DNA of 64,000 nt from SB25 sp029560875. Its GTDB lineage: Bacteria; Bacteroidota; Bacteroidia; Bacteroidales; Tenuifilaceae. A model generated the notes under the pieces. That model ran no database searches, had not been told where the DNA came from, and worked only from the letters and a program-made list of their open reading frames with translations. Shown in pieces: positions 1 to 8,625 of the stretch. The DNA lies in contig DAOOPM010000010.1 in assembly GCA_035388225.1 (NCBI GenBank), forward strand, positions 38,342 to 102,341, written 5' to 3'. Position 1 is the stretch's first letter. Each line of letters opens with the position of its first letter. Position numbers and translations under genes: made by a program.

Positions 1-241
1 GTGCCCCATTTATTGAAATGTGGCGCCATTCGCTACCATCATATTCAATAACTCCAACATTATTGGCAATATAAATTAATCCTCTTTTGTCCTGAACTAT
101 TGACCAACTCTGAGAATGTCCGCTGTACTCCCTATGATGAAAGTTAACAACAGGGTAACGACCAATGTCCTGAGAAGCAGATGATTGGCTTAAAAAGATA
201 AATACAAAAAACAGTATGAAACAAGATTGAGTTCGCCTCAC
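1..241 (-). CDS. Two-component-regulator propeller sensor, N-terminal fragment (runs off the window)
   Basis: Reading the minus strand from GTG at 241 (or the adjacent in-frame TTG at 244) gives a hydrophobic signal segment ending near SQSSASQD, then a stretch with SWSIVQDKRGLIYIANN and IEYDGSEWRHISI. That pattern (W-x-I-x-x-D, G-hydrophobic-Y-hydrophobic-A-N-x-x-G, Y-D-G-x-x-W) is the first blade of the Reg_prop/ligand-binding propeller found in periplasmic sensor halves of Bacteroidota hybrid or one-component regulators. An in-frame stop lies four codons upstream of the TTG and no ATG is available, so a GTG or TTG start is forced. The output domain lies outside the window, so the type of regulator cannot be told. 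Confidence 0.7.
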   Translation of the reverse strand, partial: MRRTQSCFILFFVFIFLSQSSASQDIGRYPVVNFHHREYSGHSQSWSIVQDKRGLIYIANNVGVIEYDGSEWRHISINGA

Positions 242-322
242 CAATTTATCGTATTAAAAACCCTTCAATTTATCAATAATTTGATATTTTCATCAATTTT
301 TATCAAACTTTTTTGTGAAAAT

Positions 323-353
323 AAAAAAAGGAGAGATAAAACCCTCCCTTTTC
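323..353 (-). terminator. Rho-independent terminator of the YD-like secreted protein gene
   Basis: On the minus strand, just after the stop at 371, the arms AAAAGGGAG and CTCTCCTTTT pair around a short A/T loop with one bulged base. A run of T follows. Confidence 0.6.
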
Positions 354-370
354 ATATCTAACTGAATATG

Positions 371-1351
371 CTAGTTAAATTTATATGTGTATTTATAAAC
401 AACCTTATAATTGTAGTCGGAGTAATATGCCTCAACCTCGTTAACGTTGCCCTTATTATCGAGCTTAAAGTTTCGCTTTGAGTATTCGCCAGGTTGCCCA
501 TCGAACCACTTCTCTTCAAGCATATTTCCTTTGTTATCGTATTTATATGCACTATAAAGAATTTTCTCTCCAGCTGCATTAGTCTGGTATACCTCAATTA
601 GTTGTCCGGCATTATCGTATACATAGGAATAGTTTGCACGAAAATTTCCACCATAAAATTCAGACTTAACCTTTAATAGATTCTTAATATCATACTCGAA
701 AGTAGTCCGACCTAACTCCTTTGCAGCGCCACTATAACTTGTTTCATCTACTAAATTTAAGTTTGAATCATACTTCCGAACAATTTTCTTGTCCAACTTA
801 CCCGCAGTTTTATAAACAAAAACAGTAGTTATATTCTCCTTGTGTTCAAACGTCCATTTCTCCTCAACGCTATTAGCTGCACTAAACTTTAGAATTTCTT
901 TTTGCTTGCTGTCGTCAAAATAACTGTAAGTAATTCTGTAGGGATTTTTCCCATCAAACCCTTGTTCCGATTTTTTGTTTCCGTTAGTGTCGTAAGTGAA
1001 AACTTGCTTAAAACTCAATCGCAGCTCCTTGCCTCCCATTGGAACTTGATACTGGTTGTACTCAATTTTACGATTCTCTTTATCGTACTTATACTCATGC
1101 CTAGATGAGATTGTGCCATCAGATTTATAGTTTATTACCTCGACAGCATTCCCATTCTTATCGTAGTTGGTAACAACAGTTACAGTACCTTTTGGGTCCA
1201 CCTTATTATTTGCGAACTTATGGGTCCATTGTGTAACCGAAGCAACTTTATTCTGAGCAATTTTTTCGCGACTCATTAATTCAGCCCGTGTTTGAGCCAT
1301 TGAGTTAAAACAAACTATCGCTGATACCAATATTGCTATAAACTGTTTCAT
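371..1351 (-). CDS. Secreted YD/RHS-like repeat protein of unknown function
   Basis: The 326-residue product starts with a clear signal peptide (MKQFIAILVSAIVCFNSMAQ). The mature part is a chain of short beta repeats of the form Y-K-Y-D-x-x-G-N-hydrophobic-x-E, for example KYDKENRKIEY, TYDTNGNKKSE, EYDIKNLLKVK, VYDNAGQLIEV and KYDNKGNMLEE. These resemble the YD repeats of RHS proteins and the antitoxin-like MORN/YwqK sheets. No toxin tip, sorting domain or lipobox is visible, so it is probably periplasmic or surface-exposed. It appears monocistronic, with its own terminator downstream and a TACATTTG -7-like box at 1390-1397 upstream. Function is not assignable from sequence. Confidence 0.75.
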   Translation of the reverse strand: MKQFIAILVSAIVCFNSMAQTRAELMSREKIAQNKVASVTQWTHKFANNKVDPKGTVTVVTNYDKNGNAVEVINYKSDGTISSRHEYKYDKENRKIEYNQYQVPMGGKELRLSFKQVFTYDTNGNKKSEQGFDGKNPYRITYSYFDDSKQKEILKFSAANSVEEKWTFEHKENITTVFVYKTAGKLDKKIVRKYDSNLNLVDETSYSGAAKELGRTTFEYDIKNLLKVKSEFYGGNFRANYSYVYDNAGQLIEVYQTNAAGEKILYSAYKYDNKGNMLEEKWFDGQPGEYSKRNFKLDNKGNVNEVEAYYSDYNYKVVYKYTYKFN

Positions 1352-1489
1352 TTAATTACAATTAACCTTTACTAAAACAAACTACAACGCAAATGTAATA
1401 AATATACCTTAGTTAATATTATGTTGTTTCCAAATAATAACTTGGCATAATTATGCTGTCAAAAATAATACCAGATTTAATTTTATTTA

Positions 1490-2074
1490 CTAGAAATCGG
1501 AACTCTCGTCATCCTCAGAGGTTATTGGGATAGTAATGGCCAAAATAAAAAAGTGCCTACTTGAATCGTATGGTACAAAATGATAGTATAACTTTCGTTT
1601 TGATTTACGAGCAATATCAATAAGACCCAATCCCGCTCCGCCTTTCTCATTCAACTCTCCATCAATCATTTGCTGTAAAAACATTTTCTTAAGCTGTGGT
1701 GGGGCTGCATTGTTGAGTTTTTCTAGTCTACTTTCCAGAACTATCATCTTGTCGTTTCGCACTAAATTGCCTGTTATCACATAAAACGAATCTCTATCCT
1801 TCCCCACTACAAAAAGTCCATTCCCAATCTGTTTTTCCTTCTCATCGTAATCATCGGAGTGCTTGGTTATATTCTGCAAACACTCAATCATAATATGAAA
1901 AACACGCTTACGGGTTGCGGTAGGAATTGGCATTTCCGAAATCTTTCTGTTGGCCATAAATGCGAATGCTCGCATTATCTGATGATTCATCTCCCCCTTG
2001 TAAATCAAGGGGAAACCACTCGATGCGATTTCGTTAGTTAGAGTAGATTTTATGAAATAAATTATATTATCCAT
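1490..2074 (-). CDS. SiaB-like protein kinase (DUF6272), HATPase fold
   Basis: The 194-residue cytosolic protein has an N-box-like segment (IECLQNITKHS, about residues 63-73) and a glycine box (GGAGLGLIDIARKSK, about 145-159) of the GHKL ATPase fold. This layout matches the SiaB family of single-domain kinases, which in Pseudomonas phosphorylate SiaC (DUF1987) in a switch controlling c-di-GMP-dependent aggregation. No SiaC, SiaA phosphatase or SiaD cyclase gene lies nearby, so the partner must be elsewhere or absent. A CATTCA...TGAATG inverted repeat spans the start codon (2072-2090). Family assignment is from motif pattern; the substrate is inferred. Confidence 0.7.
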   Translation of the reverse strand: MDNIIYFIKSTLTNEIASSGFPLIYKGEMNHQIMRAFAFMANRKISEMPIPTATRKRVFHIMIECLQNITKHSDDYDEKEKQIGNGLFVVGKDRDSFYVITGNLVRNDKMIVLESRLEKLNNAAPPQLKKMFLQQMIDGELNEKGGAGLGLIDIARKSKRKLYYHFVPYDSSRHFFILAITIPITSEDDESSDF

Positions 2075-2205
2075 TCAAACAAAATGAATGTTGAAGATAG
2101 GAAAAAAAGTAATTGTATATGTTTTAGTTTCAAAAAATCAATAAAGTTTTTATGAATGATTTAAAACATTCCATCAAATTACGCAATTTGAACGTAAACA
2201 AAAAA

Positions 2206-3195
2206 TTATTTTACAAAAATTTCCAACAGTTGGCATTTAGCATTCGGTTTAAGAATAACATCTTTCAACTCTGAAGGAATTAGAACAGTTTCACCTTTGA
2301 CTATTCGCTCAGACTTTTCCTTACCATATATTATAGAAGCCTCTCCTGCCAAACACATATATATAACGAAAGAATCAAGCAAATCGTAGTTACGTTTAAT
2401 AGTGTCGGTAAACGTTAATCGGTTTACAGTAAAATAAGGACAACTGGCAAGTTCTGCGGTTTTGTTAACCGTATCAGGTTTTGTCCACTTGGCATTTGTC
2501 ACCTCCTTAAAATCAATAACATCCAGTGCCAAATCGTTATGTAACTCGCGGGGCTTACCGTTTGAATCTACTCTATCCCAATCGTATATCCTATAGGTAA
2601 TATCTGAGGTTTGTTGAATTTCAGCCAAAAGAACACCTTTACCAATTGCGTGTACCCTACCCGCTGGAATATAGTAAACATCACCAACCTTGGCCTTTTC
2701 AACATTCAAAAGTTTTTTCAAATTACCATTGGATAAACTTTGCAAATACTCCTCTCGGGTTACATCCTTTTTAAATCCAGTAATAATCTCAGAGTTTTCC
2801 TCGGCGGATATCACATACCACATTTCAGTTTTACCATATGCGTGATGATTTTTCTCTGCATATTCATCGTCGGGGTGCACCTGAATAGAAAGTACATCCT
2901 GCGCATCAATCAACTTAATTAGCAACGGAAATTCAACACCAAACTTTTCGTAAATGGAATCGCCAACCAAGTCGCCCATGTAAACCTCTATCAACTCCTC
3001 CAGCGTATTACCCGCAAGGTATCCATTCGCAACTTCCGACACACTATCCTCCACCGACGAAATCTCCCAGCTCTCGCCACATCTAGCCATATCGGCAGGC
3101 ACATCTTTACCAAGAATCTTTTTCAAATTATCGCCACCCCAAATTCGCTCCTTGTATTGGGGTATAAACTTCAACGGATATAAACCTTCGCTCAT
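2206..3195 (-). CDS. manA: Mannose-6-phosphate isomerase, class I
   Basis: The 329-residue protein interconverts mannose 6-phosphate and fructose 6-phosphate, feeding GDP-sugar and glycan synthesis in the cytosol. Cupin zinc ligands are visible: QVHPDDEYA (Gln and His, about residues 105-113), GKTEMWYV (Glu) and PAGRVHAIG (His, about 178-186). The start YPLKFIPQYKERIWGG is typical of the short bacterial class I form without the extra helical insertion of eukaryotic enzymes. It is divergent from udk; the 106-bp spacer to the udk start holds a -7 box for udk. Confidence 0.93.
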   Translation of the reverse strand: MSEGLYPLKFIPQYKERIWGGDNLKKILGKDVPADMARCGESWEISSVEDSVSEVANGYLAGNTLEELIEVYMGDLVGDSIYEKFGVEFPLLIKLIDAQDVLSIQVHPDDEYAEKNHHAYGKTEMWYVISAEENSEIITGFKKDVTREEYLQSLSNGNLKKLLNVEKAKVGDVYYIPAGRVHAIGKGVLLAEIQQTSDITYRIYDWDRVDSNGKPRELHNDLALDVIDFKEVTNAKWTKPDTVNKTAELASCPYFTVNRLTFTDTIKRNYDLLDSFVIYMCLAGEASIIYGKEKSERIVKGETVLIPSELKDVILKPNAKCQLLEIFVK

Positions 3196-3255
3196 CTATT
3201 CTAAATTTTAAATATCAACCTTGAGTTAAACTAAAATTTCTTACCTTAGTTTGAT

Positions 3256-3263
3256 TATTTTTG
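3256..3263 (+). promoter_or_regulatory. Bacteroidota -7 box for udk
   Basis: TATTTTTG fits TAnnTTTG and lies 39 nt before the ATG at 3302. It overlaps the theoretical TTG start at 3251, which argues against that longer start. No good -33 TTTG is seen. Confidence 0.5.
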
Positions 3264-3301
3264 CAAAGTTAAAACTATTACTAACAACAAAACTACATAA
3301 A

Positions 3302-3925
3302 ATGCTCATTATTGGTATTGCAGGTGGCACCGGCTCAGGAAAAACGACAGTGGTAAATAGAATCATTGAATCACTTCCACAAGGCGAAGTAGTTGTAATT
3401 CCTCAGGATTCATACTACATGGACAACTCCCATTTACCGCTTGAACAAAGACAGGAGATGAACTTTGACCATCCGGAATCCATTGAATTCGAATTACTTG
3501 TTGAGCATATCAAAAAGTTAAAGAATGGTGAGCCCATTGAACAACCAATATACTCATACCTAACCTGTACCCGCGCTAAAGAGACAGTTCCTATCCAACC
3601 CCGACATGTAGTAATTGTGGAAGGAATTCTAATATTCTCGTGCGACGAACTCCGCAAACTAATGGATATTAAGGTTTTTGTTGATGCTGATGCTGACGAT
3701 AGGCTTTCGCGTGTTATTGCCCGTGATATTGTAGAACGTGGACGTTCTGTGAATAAAGTTCTAGAACGATACGAGAAGACCGTTAAGCCTATGCACCTGC
3801 AATTCATTGAACCAACCAAGCGTTATGCCGATATTATTGTGCCCCAGGGAGGAAACAACTCTGTTGCCATAAACATTCTTACTTCTATCATTGAAAAAAC
3901 TTTGCGTTCACACAATCTACTATAG
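3302..3925 (+). CDS. udk: Uridine kinase
   Basis: The 207-residue P-loop kinase phosphorylates uridine and cytidine with NTP in pyrimidine salvage. The Walker A segment GIAGGTGSGKTTV begins five residues from the ATG, as in characterised Udk enzymes. The Y-M-D motif (DSYYMD), NFDHPESIEF and the lid segment RDIVERGRS are present, and length matches the family. I chose ATG 3302 over an upstream TTG (3251) because the extra 17 residues are not conserved and overlap the promoter box. The next gene starts two bases after the stop, so the pair is probably co-transcribed. Confidence 0.93.
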   Translation: MLIIGIAGGTGSGKTTVVNRIIESLPQGEVVVIPQDSYYMDNSHLPLEQRQEMNFDHPESIEFELLVEHIKKLKNGEPIEQPIYSYLTCTRAKETVPIQPRHVVIVEGILIFSCDELRKLMDIKVFVDADADDRLSRVIARDIVERGRSVNKVLERYEKTVKPMHLQFIEPTKRYADIIVPQGGNNSVAINILTSIIEKTLRSHNLL

Positions 3926-3927
3926 GT

Positions 3928-4647
3928 ATGCTAAACGACATCAAACCCGAAGACATCCTTTTCCTTGACATAGAAACTGTTCCTCAACTTCCTGAGTACG
4001 CACAACTATCAGAGGAACATAGAAAGTTGTGGGATAAAAAGGCTCAAACTCTTATTAAAGAATCTGATTCACCTGAATCAGTCTATAGCAGAGCTGGAAT
4101 ATACGCCGAATTCGGGAAGATAATTTGCATATCAGTAGGTTTTGTAGTAAACAAAGAAGGTATTCGCCACTTTAGGGTGAAATCGTTTTATGGCGATGAT
4201 GAGAAAGTGCTGCTTGAGGATTTTGCTCAGATGCTAAACCGTTTCGCAAAGCGACCTGCGGCTAACCTTTGCGCCCACAACGGCAAGGAATTCGACTTCC
4301 CTTACATAGCCCGAAGAATGCTGATAACAGGAGTTGAAATTCCCGATATTTTAGATGTTGCAGGCAAAAAACCTTGGGAGGTTAAAACCCTCGACACAAT
4401 GGAACTGTGGAAATTTGGCGACTACAAGCATTACACCTCGCTAAACCTGCTAACTTTTGTTTTCAACATCCCTTCGCCAAAAGACGATATTGATGGAAGT
4501 CAAGTTGCAGGGTGTTACTACAATGGGGAATTGGAAAGAATTGTAACCTACTGCGAAAAAGATGTTTTGGCAGTTGCTCAATTATTATTAAGGTATAAAG
4601 GATTACCAATTATTGAGCCCAGCAATATTGAGAAAGCCGATGCTTAA
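3928..4647 (+). CDS. Predicted 3'-5' exonuclease (PolB exonuclease-like, DnaQ fold)
   Basis: The 239-residue protein shows the three acidic motifs of DEDDy exonucleases: LDIETVP (about residues 13-19), AHNGKEFDFPYI (about 116-127) and YCEKDVLAVAQL (about 210-221, YxxxD). It matches the stand-alone family related to the exonuclease domain of DNA polymerase B and has no polymerase domain. It may act on single-stranded DNA or RNA ends; the substrate is unknown. It follows udk by two bases. Its stop overlaps the stop of the convergent hydrolase gene in the palindrome TTAA (4644-4647). Confidence 0.85.
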   Translation: MLNDIKPEDILFLDIETVPQLPEYAQLSEEHRKLWDKKAQTLIKESDSPESVYSRAGIYAEFGKIICISVGFVVNKEGIRHFRVKSFYGDDEKVLLEDFAQMLNRFAKRPAANLCAHNGKEFDFPYIARRMLITGVEIPDILDVAGKKPWEVKTLDTMELWKFGDYKHYTSLNLLTFVFNIPSPKDDIDGSQVAGCYYNGELERIVTYCEKDVLAVAQLLLRYKGLPIIEPSNIEKADA

Positions 4648-5447
4648 ATAAGCGATAGAAATTTCAGAACCTCATCAACAAAAACCCGGGGTTGTTCTGC
4701 GTGCACCCAGTGGCCCGCATTTTTCACATTGACAAGTTTTGCCTTTGGGTAAATTTCGGATATATCTCCCTCACGGCTCGAATGAATATAGTTTGAAATA
4801 TCACCTTTAATAAATAGCACATCAAGTTCCTGCACAACTCGCCTATCCACATCAACACCCAAAATCATCTCCTCAAGGCTCTTATCCAAAACATCCAAAT
4901 TTATTGACCAGTAGAACTTCCCTTGGGAATCTCGGCGTAAATTTTTAAACAGGAATTGGCGCAACCTATCGGACGGAATTGAAACTGCAAGCAGTTTATC
5001 TGCCTCAATTCTGGATTCGATATTGCTTATTGGCAACAATTTCATCCCTTTAATTATAGCCCTATGCTCGTTGTAGCTATCCACAAACCACCTATCAGTG
5101 CCAGAATAACCCCAAGGAGCAACATCCACAACAATTAGCGACCTTACAAAATTTGGATAAAGGGTTTGGAATAGCATTGCAGCCCTTCCTCCCATTGAGT
5201 GACCTATTAAATGGAATTGCGCAAGACTTAACTTGCGCACCAATCCATACAAATCATTGGCCAAATCATTGTAAGTATGAGTTTGAGCGTGAGGGCTATT
5301 ACCATGATTGCGCTGGTCCACAAGTATTACCCTATAGTGCTCGCCCAATTGCTTGGCAATGCTCAACCAATTATCGGACGAGCCATACAGCCCGTGCAAA
5401 ACAACTACAGGAAAGCCAGTGCCCACCTCACGGTAAAACAAATCCAT
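4644..5447 (-). CDS. Alpha/beta hydrolase (YbfF-like esterase)
   Basis: The 267-residue protein has an alpha/beta hydrolase layout: oxyanion-loop HGLYGSSDNW (about residues 18-27), strand and turn VDQRNHGNS (about 43-51), nucleophile elbow GHSMGGRAA (Ser near residue 87), and a C-terminal AGHWVHAEQP carrying the catalytic His. The DQRNHGxS motif is typical of the YbfF/ABHD11 esterase subfamily, which acts on acyl-CoA or short acyl esters; the real substrate is unknown. Its ATG overlaps the pdxJ stop (TAATG), so the two are translationally coupled. Confidence 0.85.
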   Translation of the reverse strand: MDLFYREVGTGFPVVVLHGLYGSSDNWLSIAKQLGEHYRVILVDQRNHGNSPHAQTHTYNDLANDLYGLVRKLSLAQFHLIGHSMGGRAAMLFQTLYPNFVRSLIVVDVAPWGYSGTDRWFVDSYNEHRAIIKGMKLLPISNIESRIEADKLLAVSIPSDRLRQFLFKNLRRDSQGKFYWSINLDVLDKSLEEMILGVDVDRRVVQELDVLFIKGDISNYIHSSREGDISEIYPKAKLVNVKNAGHWVHAEQPRVFVDEVLKFLSLI

Positions 5448-6163
5448 TAGAACTTCAACTGTTTAAGGTATAGCTGAATTGTGTTCTCCAATCCAAAGTA
5501 AAGCGCATCGCTAATTAAGGCGTGGCCAATCGATACTTCTAATAAATTTGGGATATTCTTAGCAAAGTAATTAAGGTTCTCCAAACTTAAATCGTGACCA
5601 GCATTCAAACCTAACCCAACGCGTTGAGCGGCGATGGCTGCAGAAACAAATGGCTCAATGGCCGTCTCTTTATTCAACGGATAGTTTGTGGCATATGGCT
5701 CTGTATAGAGTTCAACCCTATCTGTTTTAGTATCGGCAGCATGCTTAACCAACTCAACATCGGGGTTTACGAATATTGATGTTCTTATTCCATTGCTGTG
5801 GAAAATCGAAATTATCCTTTTCAGATACTCCTTATGCGTTATAGTATCCCAGCCGTTACTGGAGGTAATTGCCTCTGGTGGGTCAGGAACCAATGTTACC
5901 TGGTGGGGTTTTACGCTTAAAACCAAGTCGATAAACGAATCGGAAGGATACCCTTCTATATTAAACTCAGTGGTAATAATCGGCTTAATATCCCGAACAT
6001 CCTGATAACGAATATGTCGCTCATCGGGACGTGGGTGTACAGTTATTCCCTCGGCCCCAAAACGCTGACAATCAATGGCTGCCTGTAAAACATTAGGAAT
6101 ATTTCCGCCTCTGGCGTTTCGTAATGTGGCAATTTTATTTATATTTACACTTAGATGAGTCAT
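5447..6163 (-). CDS. pdxJ: Pyridoxine 5'-phosphate synthase
   Basis: The 238-residue TIM-barrel enzyme condenses 1-deoxyxylulose 5-phosphate with 3-amino-1-hydroxyacetone 1-phosphate in the DXP-dependent vitamin B6 pathway. Landmarks are LSVNINKIATLRNARGG (N-terminal substrate loop), GAEGITVHPRPDERHI (conserved His and Arg-rich motif), VTLVPD and the phosphate loop GLNAGHDLSLENL. ATG 6163 is preferred over an in-frame ATG at 6193 because family members begin with the L-S-V-N-I-[ND] strand. It is the first gene of a two-gene operon with the hydrolase. Confidence 0.94.
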   Translation of the reverse strand: MTHLSVNINKIATLRNARGGNIPNVLQAAIDCQRFGAEGITVHPRPDERHIRYQDVRDIKPIITTEFNIEGYPSDSFIDLVLSVKPHQVTLVPDPPEAITSSNGWDTITHKEYLKRIISIFHSNGIRTSIFVNPDVELVKHAADTKTDRVELYTEPYATNYPLNKETAIEPFVSAAIAAQRVGLGLNAGHDLSLENLNYFAKNIPNLLEVSIGHALISDALYFGLENTIQLYLKQLKF

Positions 6164-6180
6164 AACGCAACGAATTAAAT

Positions 6181-6188
6181 TAACTTTG
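6181..6188 (+). promoter_or_regulatory. Possible -7 box for the CBS-nadK pair
   Basis: TAACTTTG fits TAnnTTTG and lies 35 nt upstream of the ATG at 6224, in the divergent spacer after pdxJ. There is no clear -33 element. Confidence 0.35.
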
Positions 6189-6223
6189 TACAAAAGTAAC
6201 TATTTTTTATATCGTAGATTGCT

Positions 6224-6889
6224 ATGGTAGCTAAGGAGATGATTTCGGATGTAATTCCTGCATTAAAAACCTCAGACACAGGCATAACTGCGCTTAACTG
6301 GATGGATATTTTCAAGGTTTCGCATTTGCCCATTGTGAACGATGAGGAATTTCTTGGGCTTATTTCCGAGAACGATATCTACGATTTAAATATGCCCGAG
6401 GAGCCACTTGGAAATCATCAACTATCGCTATTGAGACCTTACGTTACCGAAGAACAGCACGTTTTTGAAGTAATGGAAGTTTTATCGAGGCTCAAGCTAT
6501 CACTCGTACCGGTTTTGGATAGTTCAAAAAACTACCTAGGAGTTATAACTCTTATGGAGTTACTCCAATATTTTGCAGAGATTTCGGCTATGCGCCACAA
6601 GGGAGGAATTGTTGTGCTGGAAATGAACAGCAACGATTTTTCAATGTCGCAAATTAGCCAGATAGTTGAAGGAAACGATGCAAAGATTCTCGCAGCCTTT
6701 ATCACCACACACCCCAACTCCACTCAAATGGAACTCACCCTAAAACTCAATGTAACCGACCTTACCTCAATAAAGCAAACATTCAACCGTTACGACTATA
6801 ACATTGTTGGAGCCTTTATGAAGCAGGATGATGAGGCTGACTTAATGAACGACAGGCTAAACTTCCTATTCCGCTTTCTTGACATCTAA
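6224..6889 (+). CDS. CBS-pair protein with C-terminal ACT-like domain
   Basis: The 221-residue cytosolic protein has two CBS motifs over about residues 5-120. The first contains FKVSHLPIVNDEEFLGLIS and the second LSLVPVLDSSKNYLGVIT, each with the typical final hydrophobic strand. Residues 125-221 form an alternating strand-helix segment (GGIVVLEM, DAKILAAFI, MELTLKLNV) that looks like an ACT or ferredoxin-like fold. Such proteins usually sense adenylates. It lies 10 bp upstream of nadK, so an adenine-nucleotide-sensing role near NADP synthesis is plausible but inferred. Confidence 0.8.
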   Translation: MVAKEMISDVIPALKTSDTGITALNWMDIFKVSHLPIVNDEEFLGLISENDIYDLNMPEEPLGNHQLSLLRPYVTEEQHVFEVMEVLSRLKLSLVPVLDSSKNYLGVITLMELLQYFAEISAMRHKGGIVVLEMNSNDFSMSQISQIVEGNDAKILAAFITTHPNSTQMELTLKLNVTDLTSIKQTFNRYDYNIVGAFMKQDDEADLMNDRLNFLFRFLDI

Positions 6890-6899
6890 AACTACAAAA

Positions 6900-7778
6900 A
6901 TGATTATTGCTGTTTACGGTAAACATATAGAATCGGAATACAATATTATCCTCGGAGATTTATTCGCTCAATTAAAAAAATATAATGCCGAAATATGGGT
7001 ATACGAGCCGTTGCTGAACTATCTTAAAAACAACTTATCGTTCAACATCAACAATATTAAAGGTTACAACAAACCCGAAGAAATAAAAGGCAAGGCCGAC
7101 TATATGGTTAGCCTTGGCGGCGATGGCACGTTTCTTGATTCTGTGGCATTTGTTCAAGAATCGAACATTCCGATTATGGGGGTAAACTTTGGACGTTTGG
7201 GCTTCCTTGCGAACATTTCAATACCTGAAATGAATAACGCCATTGATTTGCTATTTGCAGGTAGATACAATGTTGAAAAACGAAGCATGCTAGAGGTTGT
7301 ATCTGAAACAAACTTTTTCCAAAGTTTTCCATACGGACTAAACGATTTTACTATTCAAAAATCGGGAACGGCAATGCTAAACATCAACACCTACATCGAC
7401 AATGAATACTTAAGCACCTATTGGGCTGATGGATTAATAATATCTACGCCTACAGGTTCAACTGCATACTCTCTAAGTGTTGGTGGGCCTATTGTCAACC
7501 CCAATTTATCAGCCTTTATACTTTCGGCTATTGCTCCACATCACTTAACTGTAAGGCCATTGGTAATTCCAGACACTAGCACGTTAAGACTTGAAGCATC
7601 AGGCAGAGATGGCAAAGTGCTGCTTTCGTTAGACTCAAGGAACATCATTTGCGAATCGCCCATAACAATTCAAATAAAGAAAGCACCTTTTTCCGCCAAT
7701 GTAATTTGCTTGGAAGGCACAACTTTTTACAGAACCCTAAGGGAAAAATTACTTTGGGGAATAGATAAACGTAACTAA
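6900..7778 (+). CDS. nadK: NAD kinase
   Basis: The 292-residue enzyme phosphorylates NAD to NADP. The signature GGDGTFLD (about residues 65-72), GVNFGRLGFLANI, the SGTAMLNINTYID segment and STPTGSTAYSLSVGGP (about 184-199) are all present. The start at ATG 6900 gives a normal-length enzyme beginning with MIIAVYGK. An earlier in-frame start at 6879 would overlap the preceding CBS gene and add only seven unconserved residues. Confidence 0.95.
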   Translation: MIIAVYGKHIESEYNIILGDLFAQLKKYNAEIWVYEPLLNYLKNNLSFNINNIKGYNKPEEIKGKADYMVSLGGDGTFLDSVAFVQESNIPIMGVNFGRLGFLANISIPEMNNAIDLLFAGRYNVEKRSMLEVVSETNFFQSFPYGLNDFTIQKSGTAMLNINTYIDNEYLSTYWADGLIISTPTGSTAYSLSVGGPIVNPNLSAFILSAIAPHHLTVRPLVIPDTSTLRLEASGRDGKVLLSLDSRNIICESPITIQIKKAPFSANVICLEGTTFYRTLREKLLWGIDKRN

Positions 7779-7837
7779 AAAACAATATTAACAATTTCAG
7801 GAACGTTTATTGGAACATGTATAAATTAAATTTGTTA

Positions 7838-7845
7838 TATATTTG
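7838..7845 (+). promoter_or_regulatory. -7 box for the porG-like/porG/uppS operon
   Basis: TATATTTG is an exact TAnnTTTG match 18 nt before ATG 7864. It overlaps the alternative TTG start at 7843, which supports the downstream ATG. Confidence 0.5.
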
Positions 7846-7863
7846 TACGATAAAGAATTTAGG

Positions 7864-8619
7864 ATGAAAAGAATACTTACTCTATGCTTGATACTATCTA
7901 TTGCTTATAGTAGTAGTTCTCAAACATGGAAAAGACATAGATTGGAAGTTTTTGTGGGGCTTCCCATATCTCATTATTTTGGAGATATTGGAGGTACTGC
8001 TAGTTCTAACAATCTGTTTGGACTAAAGGATGTAAGTTTTAGAGCCTTAAGGCCAGGTTTATCTGTTGGTGCAATCTATAGATTAAATCAATTATTGTAC
8101 ATACAAGCATCCTGCAACTTCGCATACCTTGGCAGTTCTGACAAAGGTTCAAGAAACGAGGCACGTAATTATGGGTTTTCGACTTATGGTTCGGAAATTA
8201 CTGCTACAGCATTGTTCTATATTATACCCGAAAGTGACAGAAATTACTTTTATAGCGTCATGGATTTACGGGGAGGATTAAGGCATATCAACAAACCTTT
8301 AAGTCTTTACGTTTTCGCTGGTGCTGGAGGTTTGTTCTACAGTGTTTCTCCTAAATTTGACTTAATCGACTCAGACAGATTCGACAATTCCGAAAACTTT
8401 ACGCCTATTATACCTTTTGGTATTGGCATGAAATACCAAATTATGCCAAGAATACTACTCGGAGCGGAATTTGGCGCAAGATACGTACTTTCTGACTACA
8501 TAGATGGATTATCGCCTACCCAGTCTAAACACAATGACACCTATTACATTTTAAATTTTAAAGTCGCCTACCGCTTGCCCTACGATAAATTCTTACAAAA
8601 AATTAAAAGGAAGTTTTAG
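7864..8619 (+). CDS. Outer-membrane beta-barrel, DUF6089/PorG-like paralogue
   Basis: The 251-residue product begins with a signal peptide (MKRILTLCLILSIAYSSSSQ) followed by alternating amphipathic strands ending in aromatic residues, a typical eight-strand-type barrel. The first strands (LEVFVGLPISHYFGDIGG) carry the G-x-x-x-Y-x-G-D pattern of DUF6089. It lies six bases upstream of a shorter DUF6089 protein whose neighbours are uppS and bamA, which suggests a local duplication of the porG region. Start chosen from the -7 box position and signal peptide. Role in T9SS is inferred from position and fold only. Confidence 0.7.
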   Translation: MKRILTLCLILSIAYSSSSQTWKRHRLEVFVGLPISHYFGDIGGTASSNNLFGLKDVSFRALRPGLSVGAIYRLNQLLYIQASCNFAYLGSSDKGSRNEARNYGFSTYGSEITATALFYIIPESDRNYFYSVMDLRGGLRHINKPLSLYVFAGAGGLFYSVSPKFDLIDSDRFDNSENFTPIIPFGIGMKYQIMPRILLGAEFGARYVLSDYIDGLSPTQSKHNDTYYILNFKVAYRLPYDKFLQKIKRKF

Positions 8620-8625
8620 TTCTTT

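Noticed and set aside
902..1108. Plus-strand frame inside the YD-like gene
   Set aside because: It is antisense to a well-supported secreted protein and has no recognisable domain.
3251..3301. Upstream extension of udk from TTG 3251
   Set aside because: It overlaps a TAnnTTTG promoter box and adds residues not found in the family.
6879..6899. Upstream start of nadK at 6879
   Set aside because: It overlaps the CBS gene and adds seven residues without conservation.
7843..7863. TTG start of the first PorG-like gene
   Set aside because: It lies in a TATATTTG promoter box; ATG 7864 begins a normal signal peptide.
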